11,624 nucleotides of DNA from assembly GCF_039539605.1 (NCBI RefSeq), contig NZ_BAABDL010000060.1, positions 1 to 11,624 of the forward strand. Direction: 5' to 3'. This DNA comes from Amphibacillus indicireducens (lineage in GTDB: Bacteria; Bacillota; Bacilli; Bacillales; Amphibacillaceae). Below the pieces are notes generated by a model, which saw only the letters and a program-made list of their open reading frames with translations, made no database searches and had not been told where the DNA came from. The number at the start of each line of letters is the position of its first letter. Within the stretch, counting starts at the first letter, position 1. Below, in pieces: positions 1 to 6,231 of this stretch. The position numbers and the translations under genes were made by a program.

Positions 1-71
1 CGCCGTATACGAGAACCGTATGTACGGTGGTGTGAGAGGGACGGAGGTTAGTCACCTCCCCCTATCTCAAT
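1..71 (+). mobile_element. Group II intron, 3' end (domains V and VI only)
   Basis: This is the last part of a self-splicing retroelement RNA; its body and any reverse-transcriptase gene lie left of the window. Domain V starts one base before the window. Its lower stem pairs 1-7 with 23-29, including a G-U wobble at 2/28, so bases 1-3 (CGC) match the catalytic triad, a known variant of AGC. The upper stem pairs 8-11 with 17-20, and the typical two-base bulge is at 21-22. After a 3-base linker, domain VI pairs 34-40 with 61-68, leaving A64 unpaired as the expected branch-point adenosine, and continues with 43-48 / 54-59. The intron should end 7-8 bases after A64 with A-pyrimidine, so position 71 (...CAAT) is my choice; 72 is possible. 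The structure is read directly from the sequence; activity cannot be judged from this fragment. Confidence 0.85.
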
Positions 72-86
72 TGACAGAAAGCAGGG

Positions 87-1151
87 ATGCAAGTGGCGAG
101 TTTTTTCAATAAAAAAAATGGGACATTAATTATTTTAGTAATTGTTATTCTGTTATTGTTTTTCTTCATTCTACCAATTTCAATACCTTTAGTCATTGCA
201 TATACGACAGCACTAATTCTCAATCCATTAGTTCGCTTAAGTCAACGTGGCTTTAAAATTGGTCGTAAATTTAGTGTTATTATCGTCTTTACAGTATTTC
301 TGCTAATGCTTAGTTTGATTGGTTATTTCACCATTACGAGTGTCGTTAGTCAACTCGTTGCCTTAGCGGAAAATACGCCAACTTACATCATTGAAATTAA
401 TCGGATTTTAGTCGATTGGGGCGATGCACTTGAGCATTTTATGGCTGATCTCCCAGCTGAGTTTGTCAATGAAGTAAATGCGGGGATTCGGAGCAGTGCT
501 GATGCGTTAATTGATTTTATTAGAAATACATTCCGAGTGGATCGAGTAGCTGGATTTGTTGCTGCTATCCCGAATTATATTGTTAGTTTTATCGTCTATT
601 TAATTGCTTTATTTTTATTTATGCTTGATTTACCAAACGTAATTGCTAACTTTTATAAACTGTTTAGTGCTGCCAGTGCTGAAAAAATTCAATACGTCAC
701 AAACCGGTTAAAAAGTGTTTTATTTGGATTTTTAAAAGGTCAGTTTTTAGTCAGTTTAATTATTTTTGCGGTTAGTTTAATCGGATTATTTATTATCGTA
801 CCTGAGTATGCGTTGATCATGTCAATTGTTATTTGGATTATTGATCTGATCCCGATCATTGGTTCGATTATCGTCTTAGCTCCTTGGTCGATTTATATGT
901 TCTTAGTTGGATCAACATTTGTTGGAATTGAATTAGCTATTTTAGCGCTGATTCTCTTAGCAATTAGACGGACGGTTGAACCAAAAGTAATGGGTGTTCA
1001 AATGGGACTATCTCCATTGACAACTTTAATTTCAATGTATATTGGCTTGAGACTTTTTGGTTTATTTGGCTTTATTATCGGCCCGGTTGTTTCAATTATC
1101 TTTACCTCAGCTAAAGAGCTAGGTATCATTAAATTCAATTTTAAAATTTAA
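87..1151 (+). CDS. AI-2E family multi-pass membrane protein (YtvI-like)
   Basis: This predicted inner-membrane protein of 354 residues has the AI-2E exporter-family layout. It starts with two closely spaced hydrophobic segments (about 12-45), then a third (about 63-85), a soluble central part (about 90-150), and several more membrane spans to the C-terminus. The PxxxG...GxxxGP-type end of the family is visible (FIIGPVVSII near residue 330). Family members include the sporulation protein YtvI and putative transporters of small solutes or peptides, so the substrate cannot be named. The start is uncertain: the purine stretch AGCAGGG touches ATG 87, whereas GTG 93 has a normal 6-base spacing. An in-frame TGA at 72-74 blocks any start further upstream. 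Its leader is interrupted by a group II intron ending at about 71, so expression may depend on intron read-through. It ends in a strong terminator and looks monocistronic. Confidence 0.85.
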   Translation: MQVASFFNKKNGTLIILVIVILLLFFFILPISIPLVIAYTTALILNPLVRLSQRGFKIGRKFSVIIVFTVFLLMLSLIGYFTITSVVSQLVALAENTPTYIIEINRILVDWGDALEHFMADLPAEFVNEVNAGIRSSADALIDFIRNTFRVDRVAGFVAAIPNYIVSFIVYLIALFLFMLDLPNVIANFYKLFSAASAEKIQYVTNRLKSVLFGFLKGQFLVSLIIFAVSLIGLFIIVPEYALIMSIVIWIIDLIPIIGSIIVLAPWSIYMFLVGSTFVGIELAILALILLAIRRTVEPKVMGVQMGLSPLTTLISMYIGLRLFGLFGFIIGPVVSIIFTSAKELGIIKFNFKI

Positions 1152-1166
1152 TATTTTTCCAAACAT

Positions 1167-1198
1167 AAAAACGTCAATCGAATATGATTGACGTTTTT
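1167..1198. terminator. Bidirectional intrinsic terminator between the AI-2E gene and ylaN
   Basis: A perfect 13-bp stem (1167-1179 with 1186-1198) and a 6-base loop are flanked by A-run and T-run, so it can work on both strands. It lies 15 bases after the stop of the plus-strand gene and downstream of the convergent ylaN. Confidence 0.9.
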
Positions 1199-1244
1199 AT
1201 TTATTAATCATTATATTTACAAGATCAATATTTTGATCACTCGT

Positions 1245-1523
1245 TTATCTTTGTTGTGACTTTTCGTGAATTAAATTGAGTTGTTTTTCTAAGTTATCTA
1301 GTAATGCCTTGCCTTCTTCTACCTCAATTAAATCCATTCTGACAGCAAAATCGATTTCTCTAGACAATCCAAACATATGAGTATCTAAAACTTCTTCATA
1401 CAATGGGCATTGTGGCATTGTTAAATTATCCATTTGCACTTGGATCAGTTTTAAAATTTTATCTGCATCAGCCTTAAGAAGGGCATAGGCTTTATTGGCA
1501 TTTGTAATCACTGTTTCTTGCAT
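1245..1523 (-). CDS. ylaN: YlaN family protein (UPF0358 / DUF1507)
   Basis: This small cytosolic protein of 92 residues closely matches what I recall of Bacillus YlaN. Examples are the stretch KILKLIQVQMDNLTMPQCP at 22-40, then LYEEVLD and FGLSREIDFAVR near 41-62. Published work links YlaN of Bacillus and Staphylococcus to iron homeostasis through interaction with the Fur repressor, and it is needed under iron limitation; that role here is by family. The open frame extends to a further ATG at 1589, but ATG 1523 is preferred. It has a strong GGAGGGG site nine bases upstream, gives the usual family length, and a good promoter lies inside the extended part. It is transcribed alone and convergent with the AI-2E gene; in B. 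subtilis it sits beside ftsW, which is not seen here. Confidence 0.9.
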   Translation of the reverse strand: MQETVITNANKAYALLKADADKILKLIQVQMDNLTMPQCPLYEEVLDTHMFGLSREIDFAVRMDLIEVEEGKALLDNLEKQLNLIHEKSQQR

Positions 1524-1560
1524 CAAGATAAATCCCCTCCCCATAATGTCTACTCTTTCC

Positions 1561-1589
1561 ATATTAAAGCTTTCCCAAGATAAATGCAA
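1561..1589 (-). promoter_or_regulatory. Probable SigA promoter of ylaN
   Basis: On the minus strand, TTGCAT (1584-1589) and TAATAT (1561-1566) are separated by 17 bases. Transcription would start near 1554, leaving a leader of about 30 bases to the ATG at 1523. This also argues against the longer reading of ylaN. Confidence 0.5.
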
Positions 1590-1756
1590 GTTAAAACTAA
1601 GTTTGCGTGCTAGATGAAGTCACAAAATTGCGTATATTTTAGCCATCATAGCGGAAATCAAATAGATAGATTGTTCATTTATCACTAATTTTATTTGAAA
1701 TATTAATAGCAATACACAAATAATAAATACACAGTCCATTTACTAGAATGATAATA

Positions 1757-1766
1757 TTGTGCACAA
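1757..1766. repeat. Perfect palindrome upstream of the AraC-type gene, possible operator
   Basis: TTGTGCACAA is self-complementary and lies directly after the best -10 candidates, 57 bases before the regulator start. Such a place would suit an operator, perhaps for autoregulation, but a 10-base palindrome can arise by chance and I recognise no specific factor. Confidence 0.3.
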
Positions 1767-1822
1767 AAGGTTGAGATTTGTATCTTATCATCTGTTAAAC
1801 TAATCTAAAAGGAGGAGTTTCT

Positions 1823-2722
1823 ATGGATTGGCTTACTAAAATGAATGCTGCAATTGAATATATTGAGTCTCATTTAACAAGTGACATTGACTTTAAGATC
1901 GTAGCTAAAAAGGCTGGCACCTCATCTTATAATTTTCAAAGGATGTTCTCTTTCATATCTGATGTATCTCTTGCTGAATATATTAGACGACGAAGATTAA
2001 CTCAAGCAGCACTAGATTTAAGGAATTCAAAGATAAAAATAATTGATTTGGCAATTAAATATGGCTATGATTCTGCCACCTCATTTGCAAGAGCATTTAA
2101 ATCTTTACATGGCATTACACCTACTGAAGCAAAGCAAGAAGGGGTAAGATTGAAAGCTTATCCTAAAATATCCTTCCAAATATCAATTAGAGGAGATAAA
2201 GTGATGAATTATAGAATTGAAACAAAAGAGGCATTTGACGTCTTTGGTATCGAAGCAATTTGTTCGTTAAAAGGAGAAGAAGGTTTTATAAACCCAGGAC
2301 AGTTATGGCAACAGAGTCATCAAAATGGGGAATATGAAAGGCTGGTCGATAATTCTGGTAATTTGCCGAGCTTTATTTCAGAAGATCTATGTAAGATTCA
2401 TGGCGTTGAAAACTATAGACAAACAAAAGATAATACATTTCCATACATGTTATGTGCCTTTCAATCCAACGATAGTCAAACTGGTGGCTATCACATTGCT
2501 CATATTCCAGCACAAACATATGCTATATTTCCGTCAGAACCTTTTAAATGGGACGAGGATTTTAGTAACGTTCTAAGTACACTACAGAAAAGGTTTTACA
2601 CTGAATGGTTGCCAACCGCAGATTACGATCGAATCGAAGGCGCAAACTTTGAAATATACGGTGGAACAGGAGAATATGGATATATTGAATTATGGTACCC
2701 AGTTGTTAAAAAAATAGTTTAA
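1823..2722 (+). CDS. AraC-family transcription regulator with GyrI-like effector domain
   Basis: This 299-residue DNA-binding regulator has its AraC-type double helix-turn-helix at the N-terminus. The first HTH is about residues 22-45. The second is about 71-100, with the family signature GYDS..SFARAFKSLHGITP ending at P100. The remainder (about 125-297) has the form of a GyrI-like or Rob-type ligand-binding domain (bacterial transcription activator, effector-binding). Regulators of this build often sense small lipophilic or toxic compounds and control efflux or resistance genes; the ligand and target here are unknown. The start is secured by AAAGGAGGAG at 1808-1816. No obvious target gene adjoins it on the same strand, so it is an orphan regulator. 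Its use of AGA/AGG codons seems higher than in neighbouring genes, and its place inside a conserved housekeeping block suggests later insertion. The family call is firm; the rest is inference. Confidence 0.9.
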   Translation: MDWLTKMNAAIEYIESHLTSDIDFKIVAKKAGTSSYNFQRMFSFISDVSLAEYIRRRRLTQAALDLRNSKIKIIDLAIKYGYDSATSFARAFKSLHGITPTEAKQEGVRLKAYPKISFQISIRGDKVMNYRIETKEAFDVFGIEAICSLKGEEGFINPGQLWQQSHQNGEYERLVDNSGNLPSFISEDLCKIHGVENYRQTKDNTFPYMLCAFQSNDSQTGGYHIAHIPAQTYAIFPSEPFKWDEDFSNVLSTLQKRFYTEWLPTADYDRIEGANFEIYGGTGEYGYIELWYPVVKKIV

Positions 2723-2731
2723 AAACGAGTA

Positions 2732-2781
2732 AACCCTATTTTTAGATAGAAACTCAATCACTCATTACTAAAAATAGGGTT
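2732..2781. terminator. Bidirectional terminator between the AraC-type gene and the small membrane protein gene
   Basis: A perfect 14-bp stem (2732-2745 with 2768-2781) encloses a 22-base loop, between convergent genes. The U-tract is imperfect on both sides (TATTTCTTCTT on plus; TTACTCGTTTTT on minus). Confidence 0.7.
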
Positions 2782-2820
2782 ATTTCTTCTTCAATTGATT
2801 TCAGCTAAAAATTGATACAG

Positions 2821-3075
2821 TTATTTTTGCAAACGATTATAATATTCAACACCATATTGGGAGCCTTCACTCACCATTTTTGCGTTATCTAAATTATCCG
2901 TATATGGCAACCCGGCTTCTTGGATCGGAAAATGTGTGTTATTTCTCAATTGCATTGAACGCTTTAAGTCAGTGAGCTCTTCCAGGACCTTGTTTTGTCG
3001 GTTCTGATTCAATAAGAACACACTAACAAATGATGTAACTGCCGCGACTAGTATGATTAAAAAATTTCGTTTCAT
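2821..3075 (-). CDS. Small single-span membrane protein, function unknown
   Basis: I do not recognise this protein. It has 84 residues from the preferred start: a short basic N-terminus (MKRN), one hydrophobic helix (about residues 5-23), then a polar, charged tail of about 60 residues. The first part of the tail (QNRQNKVLEELTDLKRSMQ) may form a coiled coil. The end is rich in aromatic and acidic residues. It is probably a membrane-anchored protein with its tail outside, or an uncleaved signal anchor. The frame also offers an ATG at 3081, but that one almost touches the AGAGGAG site, while ATG 3075 has a 7-base spacing. It is divergent from ylaI and convergent with the AraC-type gene. The upstream sequence carries a possible SigB-type promoter. 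The intact frame, good ribosome site and terminator support it as a real gene. Confidence 0.75.
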   Translation of the reverse strand: MKRNFLIILVAAVTSFVSVFLLNQNRQNKVLEELTDLKRSMQLRNNTHFPIQEAGLPYTDNLDNAKMVSEGSQYGVEYYNRLQK

Positions 3076-3107
3076 TTTCATTCTCCTCTGTTGTTGTTAT
3101 AGAAATT

Positions 3108-3133
3108 ATCCCCTTAATCCAATTCTGCTAAAC
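3108..3133 (-). promoter_or_regulatory. Possible SigB-type promoter of the small membrane protein gene
   Basis: On the minus strand, GTTTAG (3128-3133) and GGGGAT (3108-3113) are 14 bases apart. Each hexamer differs by one base from the general stress sigma-B consensus GTTTAA-N12-14-GGGTAT. The start site would fall near 3101, about 25 bases before the ATG at 3075. A SigA reading (TTGGAT, 15 bases, TATAAC) overlaps it but has a short spacer. Confidence 0.4.
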
Positions 3134-3144
3134 AAAAAATTCAA

Positions 3145-3174
3145 TTATCAATTATTACTTTTTTATGTTAAACT
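3145..3174 (+). promoter_or_regulatory. Possible extended -10 promoter of ylaI
   Basis: TTATCA (3145-3150), 18 bases, then TAAACT (3169-3174) with an upstream TG at 3166-3167 making an extended -10 element. The start site would fall near 3181, about 40 bases before ylaI. Confidence 0.4.
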
Positions 3175-3220
3175 TAAATTATATGAAATTGTTCTTTATT
3201 CGTATTTGAGGTGAACTATA

Positions 3221-3427
3221 ATGGATGTAAAGTGTCCGATTTGTGATACAATTAATCAAATTGATAACAATTCAATTTTAGCTAAGCATATGCTCAATCG
3301 CCGTAAACATCTTTATTTATGTCCAACGTGCGATGAGCGGATTGCAGTTAAGACAAAAGCAAGACACGCAACTGGAAAGTTTCGTTTATATCAAGAGAAA
3401 AAAGAAGTCGATCCATATCTTCAATAA
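3221..3427 (+). CDS. ylaI: YlaI-like zinc-ribbon protein (DUF2197)
   Basis: This 68-residue protein has two CxxC knuckles, C5-C8 and C34-C37, separated by 25 residues, as in a zinc ribbon. It then has a basic stretch (KTKARHATGKFRLYQEKK) near the end. It fits my memory of the B. subtilis YlaI / DUF2197 family, whose function is not known; a nucleic-acid-binding or structural zinc role is only inferred from the fold. The start is supported by GAGGTG at 3208-3213, seven bases before ATG. It stands alone on the plus strand between a divergent small gene and the convergent yktC-like gene. Its last codons form the left arm of a terminator hairpin. Confidence 0.85.
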   Translation: MDVKCPICDTINQIDNNSILAKHMLNRRKHLYLCPTCDERIAVKTKARHATGKFRLYQEKKEVDPYLQ

Positions 3428-3438
3428 TGGATCGACTT
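3405..3438. terminator. Bidirectional terminator overlapping the 3' end of ylaI
   Basis: A perfect 12-bp stem (3405-3416 with 3427-3438) has a 10-base loop. T-rich sequence follows on the plus strand (TTTTCTTATTTT) and on the minus strand (CTTCTTTTTTC). The left arm lies in the last codons of ylaI, whose stop codon sits at the loop/right-arm border. Confidence 0.85.
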
Positions 3439-3441
3439 TTC

Positions 3442-4251
3442 TTATTTTAAACTAATGTAATTCTGAATAACTTCGGCAATTAAATCAGGATGGCCTGCCA
3501 CTGTTGGCTCTTGTTTGAGGAATGTCAAATCCTCACCCGTCGCTTTTACAGTCTGACCACCTACTTCATGATATAAAATTACACCCGCAGCATAATCCCA
3601 CGGTTGAAGATGGAAGGATACATAAACATCGGTGATGCCCTCAGCTAAATAAGCAAATTCTAACGCTGCTGACCCATATGATCTTGCACCTCTAACTGTT
3701 TTAACAAGTTCAGCAACCTTTTCATGGTCAGCTCGATCATTTGGTGCGCACCAGAGTGGATTTAGCAATAAAATAGCTTCTGATAGATTTTTTTCCTTTG
3801 CTATAGGTACAAGTTTCTGTTCATTTTTATAAGTGCCTTCTCCTCTTTTAGCATGGTACAAGATATCTGCCATCACATCATAAACAAAGCCGATCTCACC
3901 AACACCTTCATGAAAAACAGCTAGAGAAATAGCAAATGTTCGCTTTTGATGAACAAAATTCATCGTCCCATCAATTGGATCAATAATCCAAACAGTACCC
4001 TTCAATTCATTGACTTGGTCACCAAAGCCTTCTTCAGATAAAATTAAATCTGACGGGTACGTCTGTCTAATTTTATCAGCAAAAAACTCCTCTATTTTTC
4101 GATCCATCTCGGTAACTAGATCATTTGGATTCATTTTCGTATCAATTTTCCTTGGCTGATCAATCTCTGTCCGGATGATTTCGCCAGCCTCTTCTACCCA
4201 CTTTCGTGCATTTTGATAAACAGTCTCTTTATTAAATTGTGTCAATCTCAT
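3442..4251 (-). CDS. yktC: Inositol monophosphatase family protein (YktC-like)
   Basis: This soluble Mg2+-dependent sugar or inositol phosphate phosphatase has 269 residues, the usual family length. The metal and catalytic motifs are present: EEG at 73-75, WIIDPIDGTMNF at 88-99 with the metal-binding aspartates D91 and D94, and the C-terminal WDYAAG with D219. The true substrate may be inositol phosphate or another phosphate such as fructose bisphosphate or PAP. The match to YktC is by family and by the adjacent yktB and yktA homologues. The start is unclear. GTG 4254 and ATG 4251 both overlap the ribosome site GAAAGGGTGAT, while TTG 4245 has a spacing like that of the neighbour yktB. I chose ATG 4251. 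It is divergent from yktB. Confidence 0.85.
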   Translation of the reverse strand: MRLTQFNKETVYQNARKWVEEAGEIIRTEIDQPRKIDTKMNPNDLVTEMDRKIEEFFADKIRQTYPSDLILSEEGFGDQVNELKGTVWIIDPIDGTMNFVHQKRTFAISLAVFHEGVGEIGFVYDVMADILYHAKRGEGTYKNEQKLVPIAKEKNLSEAILLLNPLWCAPNDRADHEKVAELVKTVRGARSYGSAALEFAYLAEGITDVYVSFHLQPWDYAAGVILYHEVGGQTVKATGEDLTFLKQEPTVAGHPDLIAEVIQNYISLK

Positions 4252-4274
4252 CACCCTTTCATTAGAACTAGTCT

Positions 4275-4303
4275 ATCAAATCTCATGATGATATGCATCT
4301 CAA
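4275..4303 (-). promoter_or_regulatory. Possible promoter of the yktC-like gene
   Basis: On the minus strand, TTGAGA (4298-4303), 17 bases, then TTTGAT (4275-4280). The -35 is good and the -10 weak. It would start transcription near 4268, just before the ribosome site. Confidence 0.3.
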
Positions 4304-4324
4304 GATCACTTTTTAACTCTCTAT

Positions 4325-4332
4325 GTTAAAAT
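4325..4332 (+). promoter_or_regulatory. Possible extended -10 element of yktB
   Basis: TG at 4325 is followed, after one base, by TAAAAT (4327-4332), an extended -10 pattern about 43 bases before the yktB start. No good -35 is visible. Confidence 0.35.
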
Positions 4333-4374
4333 AATAACTAGTCATTAGGTAAATAAAATTGAAAGGGTGATTGA

Positions 4375-4992
4375 ATGAAACAAGTAGGATTTACTAAAAT
4401 AGACTTTGATGTTTTTCAAATCGATGGTTTACAAAATCGAATGCAAGCAATTCAAGAACAGATTCAACCTAAATTTAAAAGTATCGGTATTGAACTAACT
4501 GATTATCTCGCAAGTAAACTCGGAAACGAAATGTACCTTCATATCGCAAAACATGCCCGTCGAACAGTGAACCCTCCAAAAGATACTTGGTTAGCTGTTG
4601 CGGATAATAAGCGAGGCTATAAGAAACACCCACATTTTCAAGTCGGACTCTTTGATGATCGATTATTTATTTGGCTTGCATTTATTTACGAGCTACCATC
4701 GAAAGCAAAAATTGCTCAAGCATTTTTAGAACAAATTGAGATCTTTGAACAACTATCAGACGATTTCGTTATTTCTTTTGATCATATGAAGAAAGATGCT
4801 ATCCCTGTTAGTCAACTAACCGAGAAGAATTTACAGCGATTTAGAGACGTGAAAAAAGCAGAATTATTAATTGGCAAACACATTCCTAAAATTGAAGCAA
4901 GCCAACTATCAGGCGACGATCTTATTGCTCTAGTCAAAGCTAGCTACGATCAACTTCTTCCTTTTTATCAATTAGGAAAAAAAGCAATCTAA
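4375..4992 (+). CDS. yktB: YktB family protein (UPF0637 / DUF1054)
   Basis: This cytosolic protein of 205 residues belongs to the conserved but uncharacterised UPF0637 family; its length is typical. Recognisable parts are the N-terminal FTKIDFDVFQIDGL, the central HIAKHARRTVNPPKDTW near residues 56-72, and FQVGLFDDRLFIWLAFIYE near 91-109. No signal peptide, membrane span or catalytic motif is evident. The start is set by GAAAGGGTGAT at 4361-4371. It has the neighbours expected from B. subtilis (YktA on one side, YktC on the other), which supports the symbol but says little on function. It is monocistronic on the plus strand and convergent with yktA. Confidence 0.85.
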   Translation: MKQVGFTKIDFDVFQIDGLQNRMQAIQEQIQPKFKSIGIELTDYLASKLGNEMYLHIAKHARRTVNPPKDTWLAVADNKRGYKKHPHFQVGLFDDRLFIWLAFIYELPSKAKIAQAFLEQIEIFEQLSDDFVISFDHMKKDAIPVSQLTEKNLQRFRDVKKAELLIGKHIPKIEASQLSGDDLIALVKASYDQLLPFYQLGKKAI

Positions 4993-5008
4993 CTTCTTGA
5001 AACTAAAA

Positions 5009-5038
5009 AAATAAGCCCGGATATCTTCGGGCTTATTT
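5009..5038. terminator. Terminator of yktA (and weakly of yktB)
   Basis: An 11-bp G/C-containing stem (5009-5019 with 5028-5038) has an 8-base loop. On the minus strand it is followed by TTATTTTTTTAG-type sequence, so it mainly ends the yktA transcript. On the plus strand the T-tract is short. The stem overlaps the yktA stop codon (5033-5035). Confidence 0.8.
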
Positions 5039-5302
5039 CATGCTGATTCGCTTTGTTTCTTCGTTTCGTGCTTTTTGGATCGTTCGATAAAGTGAAAAGC
5101 CTGATGTTTTTTCGAACGCATGACCAATTGTTTTTTCTTCACTTTTACTAGGAATAACTTTTTTAAATTCTTGATACTGGTCTAATAACGCTTGTCTAGC
5201 AACAGAGCCTTGATAAGCTTTTTCAATCAGCGCTAAAAACTCCACAACAACAATCGTCTCTTCTGTCGACCAACTTAAATCAATTGGATAGTGATAATTC
5301 AT
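5033..5302 (-). CDS. yktA: YktA family protein (UPF0223)
   Basis: This small cytosolic protein of 89 residues is of the UPF0223 family, function unknown. Family-like stretches are YPIDLSWSTEETIVVVEFL at 5-23 and the C-terminal part with SLYRTIQKAR. It lies 12 bases after the stop of the upstream deacetylase gene on the same strand, so the two are probably co-transcribed. The ribosome site is the modest GGTGTGGAT within that gap. It ends in a strong hairpin terminator. The call rests on family recall plus the adjacent yktB and yktC homologues. Confidence 0.85.
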   Translation of the reverse strand: MNYHYPIDLSWSTEETIVVVEFLALIEKAYQGSVARQALLDQYQEFKKVIPSKSEEKTIGHAFEKTSGFSLYRTIQKARNEETKRISMK

Positions 5303-5317
5303 TAAATATCCACACCC

Positions 5318-6196
5318 TTACTGTTCATCTAATGGCGTTTGAATTGTTTTCGGATCAACAAATTCATAGCCTTTGTCTCTTAGACCTGTAACTATATCTG
5401 CTAAAGCCTCATTGGTCCATTCACGATCATGCATCAATAGATTTGCACCATCACGCAAAAATTCTGTATTAACCATAATATCAGCTAAAGCTTCAGCTTC
5501 CATATAAGCTGACTCCCAATCATAGCCATATGTCCAATTCATCAAAACCATACCTTCTGCTTCAACAATTTCCTTAGTGAAGTCAGGATTAACACCGAAT
5601 GGTGCTCTAAAAAAGCTCGGTCTTTCACCGATAATCTCTTCGATCAAATCATTTAGTTCAACAATTTCTTTTCTTTGTTCATCTTCAGTTATTTCAGCTA
5701 GATTTGGATGGCTATATGTATGATTACCGATACTAAAACCCATCTCATATATCTCTCTTAGTATTTGCTGTTTTTCTTCCGTTTGAATAAAGTGTCCATT
5801 AACGAAAAATATTGCGGGAACATTATGTTCTTTTAACGTCTGAGCCATTTCCAAAGCATATTTGTCAGGTGCATCATCAATTGTCATTAATGCAACTTTA
5901 CTTTCTGCTTCGTCCGTAATTGGCTCTACAGCCCAACTCACTTGATTCACTTGATACAATGCTTCTACCTCCAACTCATCTATTCCAACTTCCTCTACTG
6001 GGTCATCTTGATCAATATCTTCCTCCGTTACTTCTGTATCATTATTCACCACTTCATTTTCTTCTACATCATCAACTATCTGCTCTTGTTCATCGATCTG
6101 ATCGTCATTTTCTACCTCAAGCGATTCATTCTGACAACCAACAAGAGTAATTACAAACAAAAGACTTAAAAAAATCATTATTCTGCTAGACTTCAT
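5318..6196 (-). CDS. Polysaccharide deacetylase lipoprotein (NodB domain)
   Basis: This predicted membrane-anchored extracytoplasmic enzyme probably removes acetyl groups from a cell-wall polymer or other glycan. With ATG 6196 as start it has 292 residues. Residues 1-20 are a lipoprotein signal with lipobox LVGC (C21). Residues 22-80 are a strongly acidic linker without any Lys or Arg. From about 100 onwards comes the NodB homology domain. Catalytic motifs are TIDDAP (D107 base, D108 metal), HTYSH (H159, H163 metal), RAPFG (R197) and LLMHD (H256). The first motif reads TIDDAP where TFDDGP is usual. The open frame has a GTG at 6205, but the GGGAG site lies eight bases before ATG 6196. It follows the pdh operon terminator and precedes yktA in the same unit. 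Confidence 0.9.
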   Translation of the reverse strand: MKSSRIMIFLSLLFVITLVGCQNESLEVENDDQIDEQEQIVDDVEENEVVNNDTEVTEEDIDQDDPVEEVGIDELEVEALYQVNQVSWAVEPITDEAESKVALMTIDDAPDKYALEMAQTLKEHNVPAIFFVNGHFIQTEEKQQILREIYEMGFSIGNHTYSHPNLAEITEDEQRKEIVELNDLIEEIIGERPSFFRAPFGVNPDFTKEIVEAEGMVLMNWTYGYDWESAYMEAEALADIMVNTEFLRDGANLLMHDREWTNEALADIVTGLRDKGYEFVDPKTIQTPLDEQ

Positions 6197-6231
6197 TAGA
6201 TGCACTCCCTATTTGTTCACTTGTTCTACTT

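Larger units (their letters stand above)
1524..1822. other. Non-coding gap between ylaN and the AraC-type regulator
   Basis: No coding region is supported here. The gap holds the ylaN leader and promoter on the minus strand and presumably the promoter of the regulator on the plus strand. For the latter I see only TAGAAT (1744-1749) or GATAAT (1750-1755) as -10 candidates, without a good -35. A perfect 10-base palindrome, TTGTGCACAA, lies at 1757-1766. The region is strongly A/T-rich. Confidence 0.5.

Noticed and set aside
1524..1589. N-terminal extension of ylaN from ATG 1589
   Set aside because: The extension has no ribosome site, contains the likely promoter, and makes the protein longer than the family; ATG 1523 has a strong site.
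2325..2576. Open frame of 83 codons inside the AraC-type gene
   Set aside because: It is in another frame of a clearly real gene and its translation shows no domain or own ribosome site.
5920..6169. Plus-strand open frames opposite the deacetylase N-terminus
   Set aside because: They are by-products of the Asp/Glu-rich linker on the other strand; the translations are low-complexity and lack expression signals.
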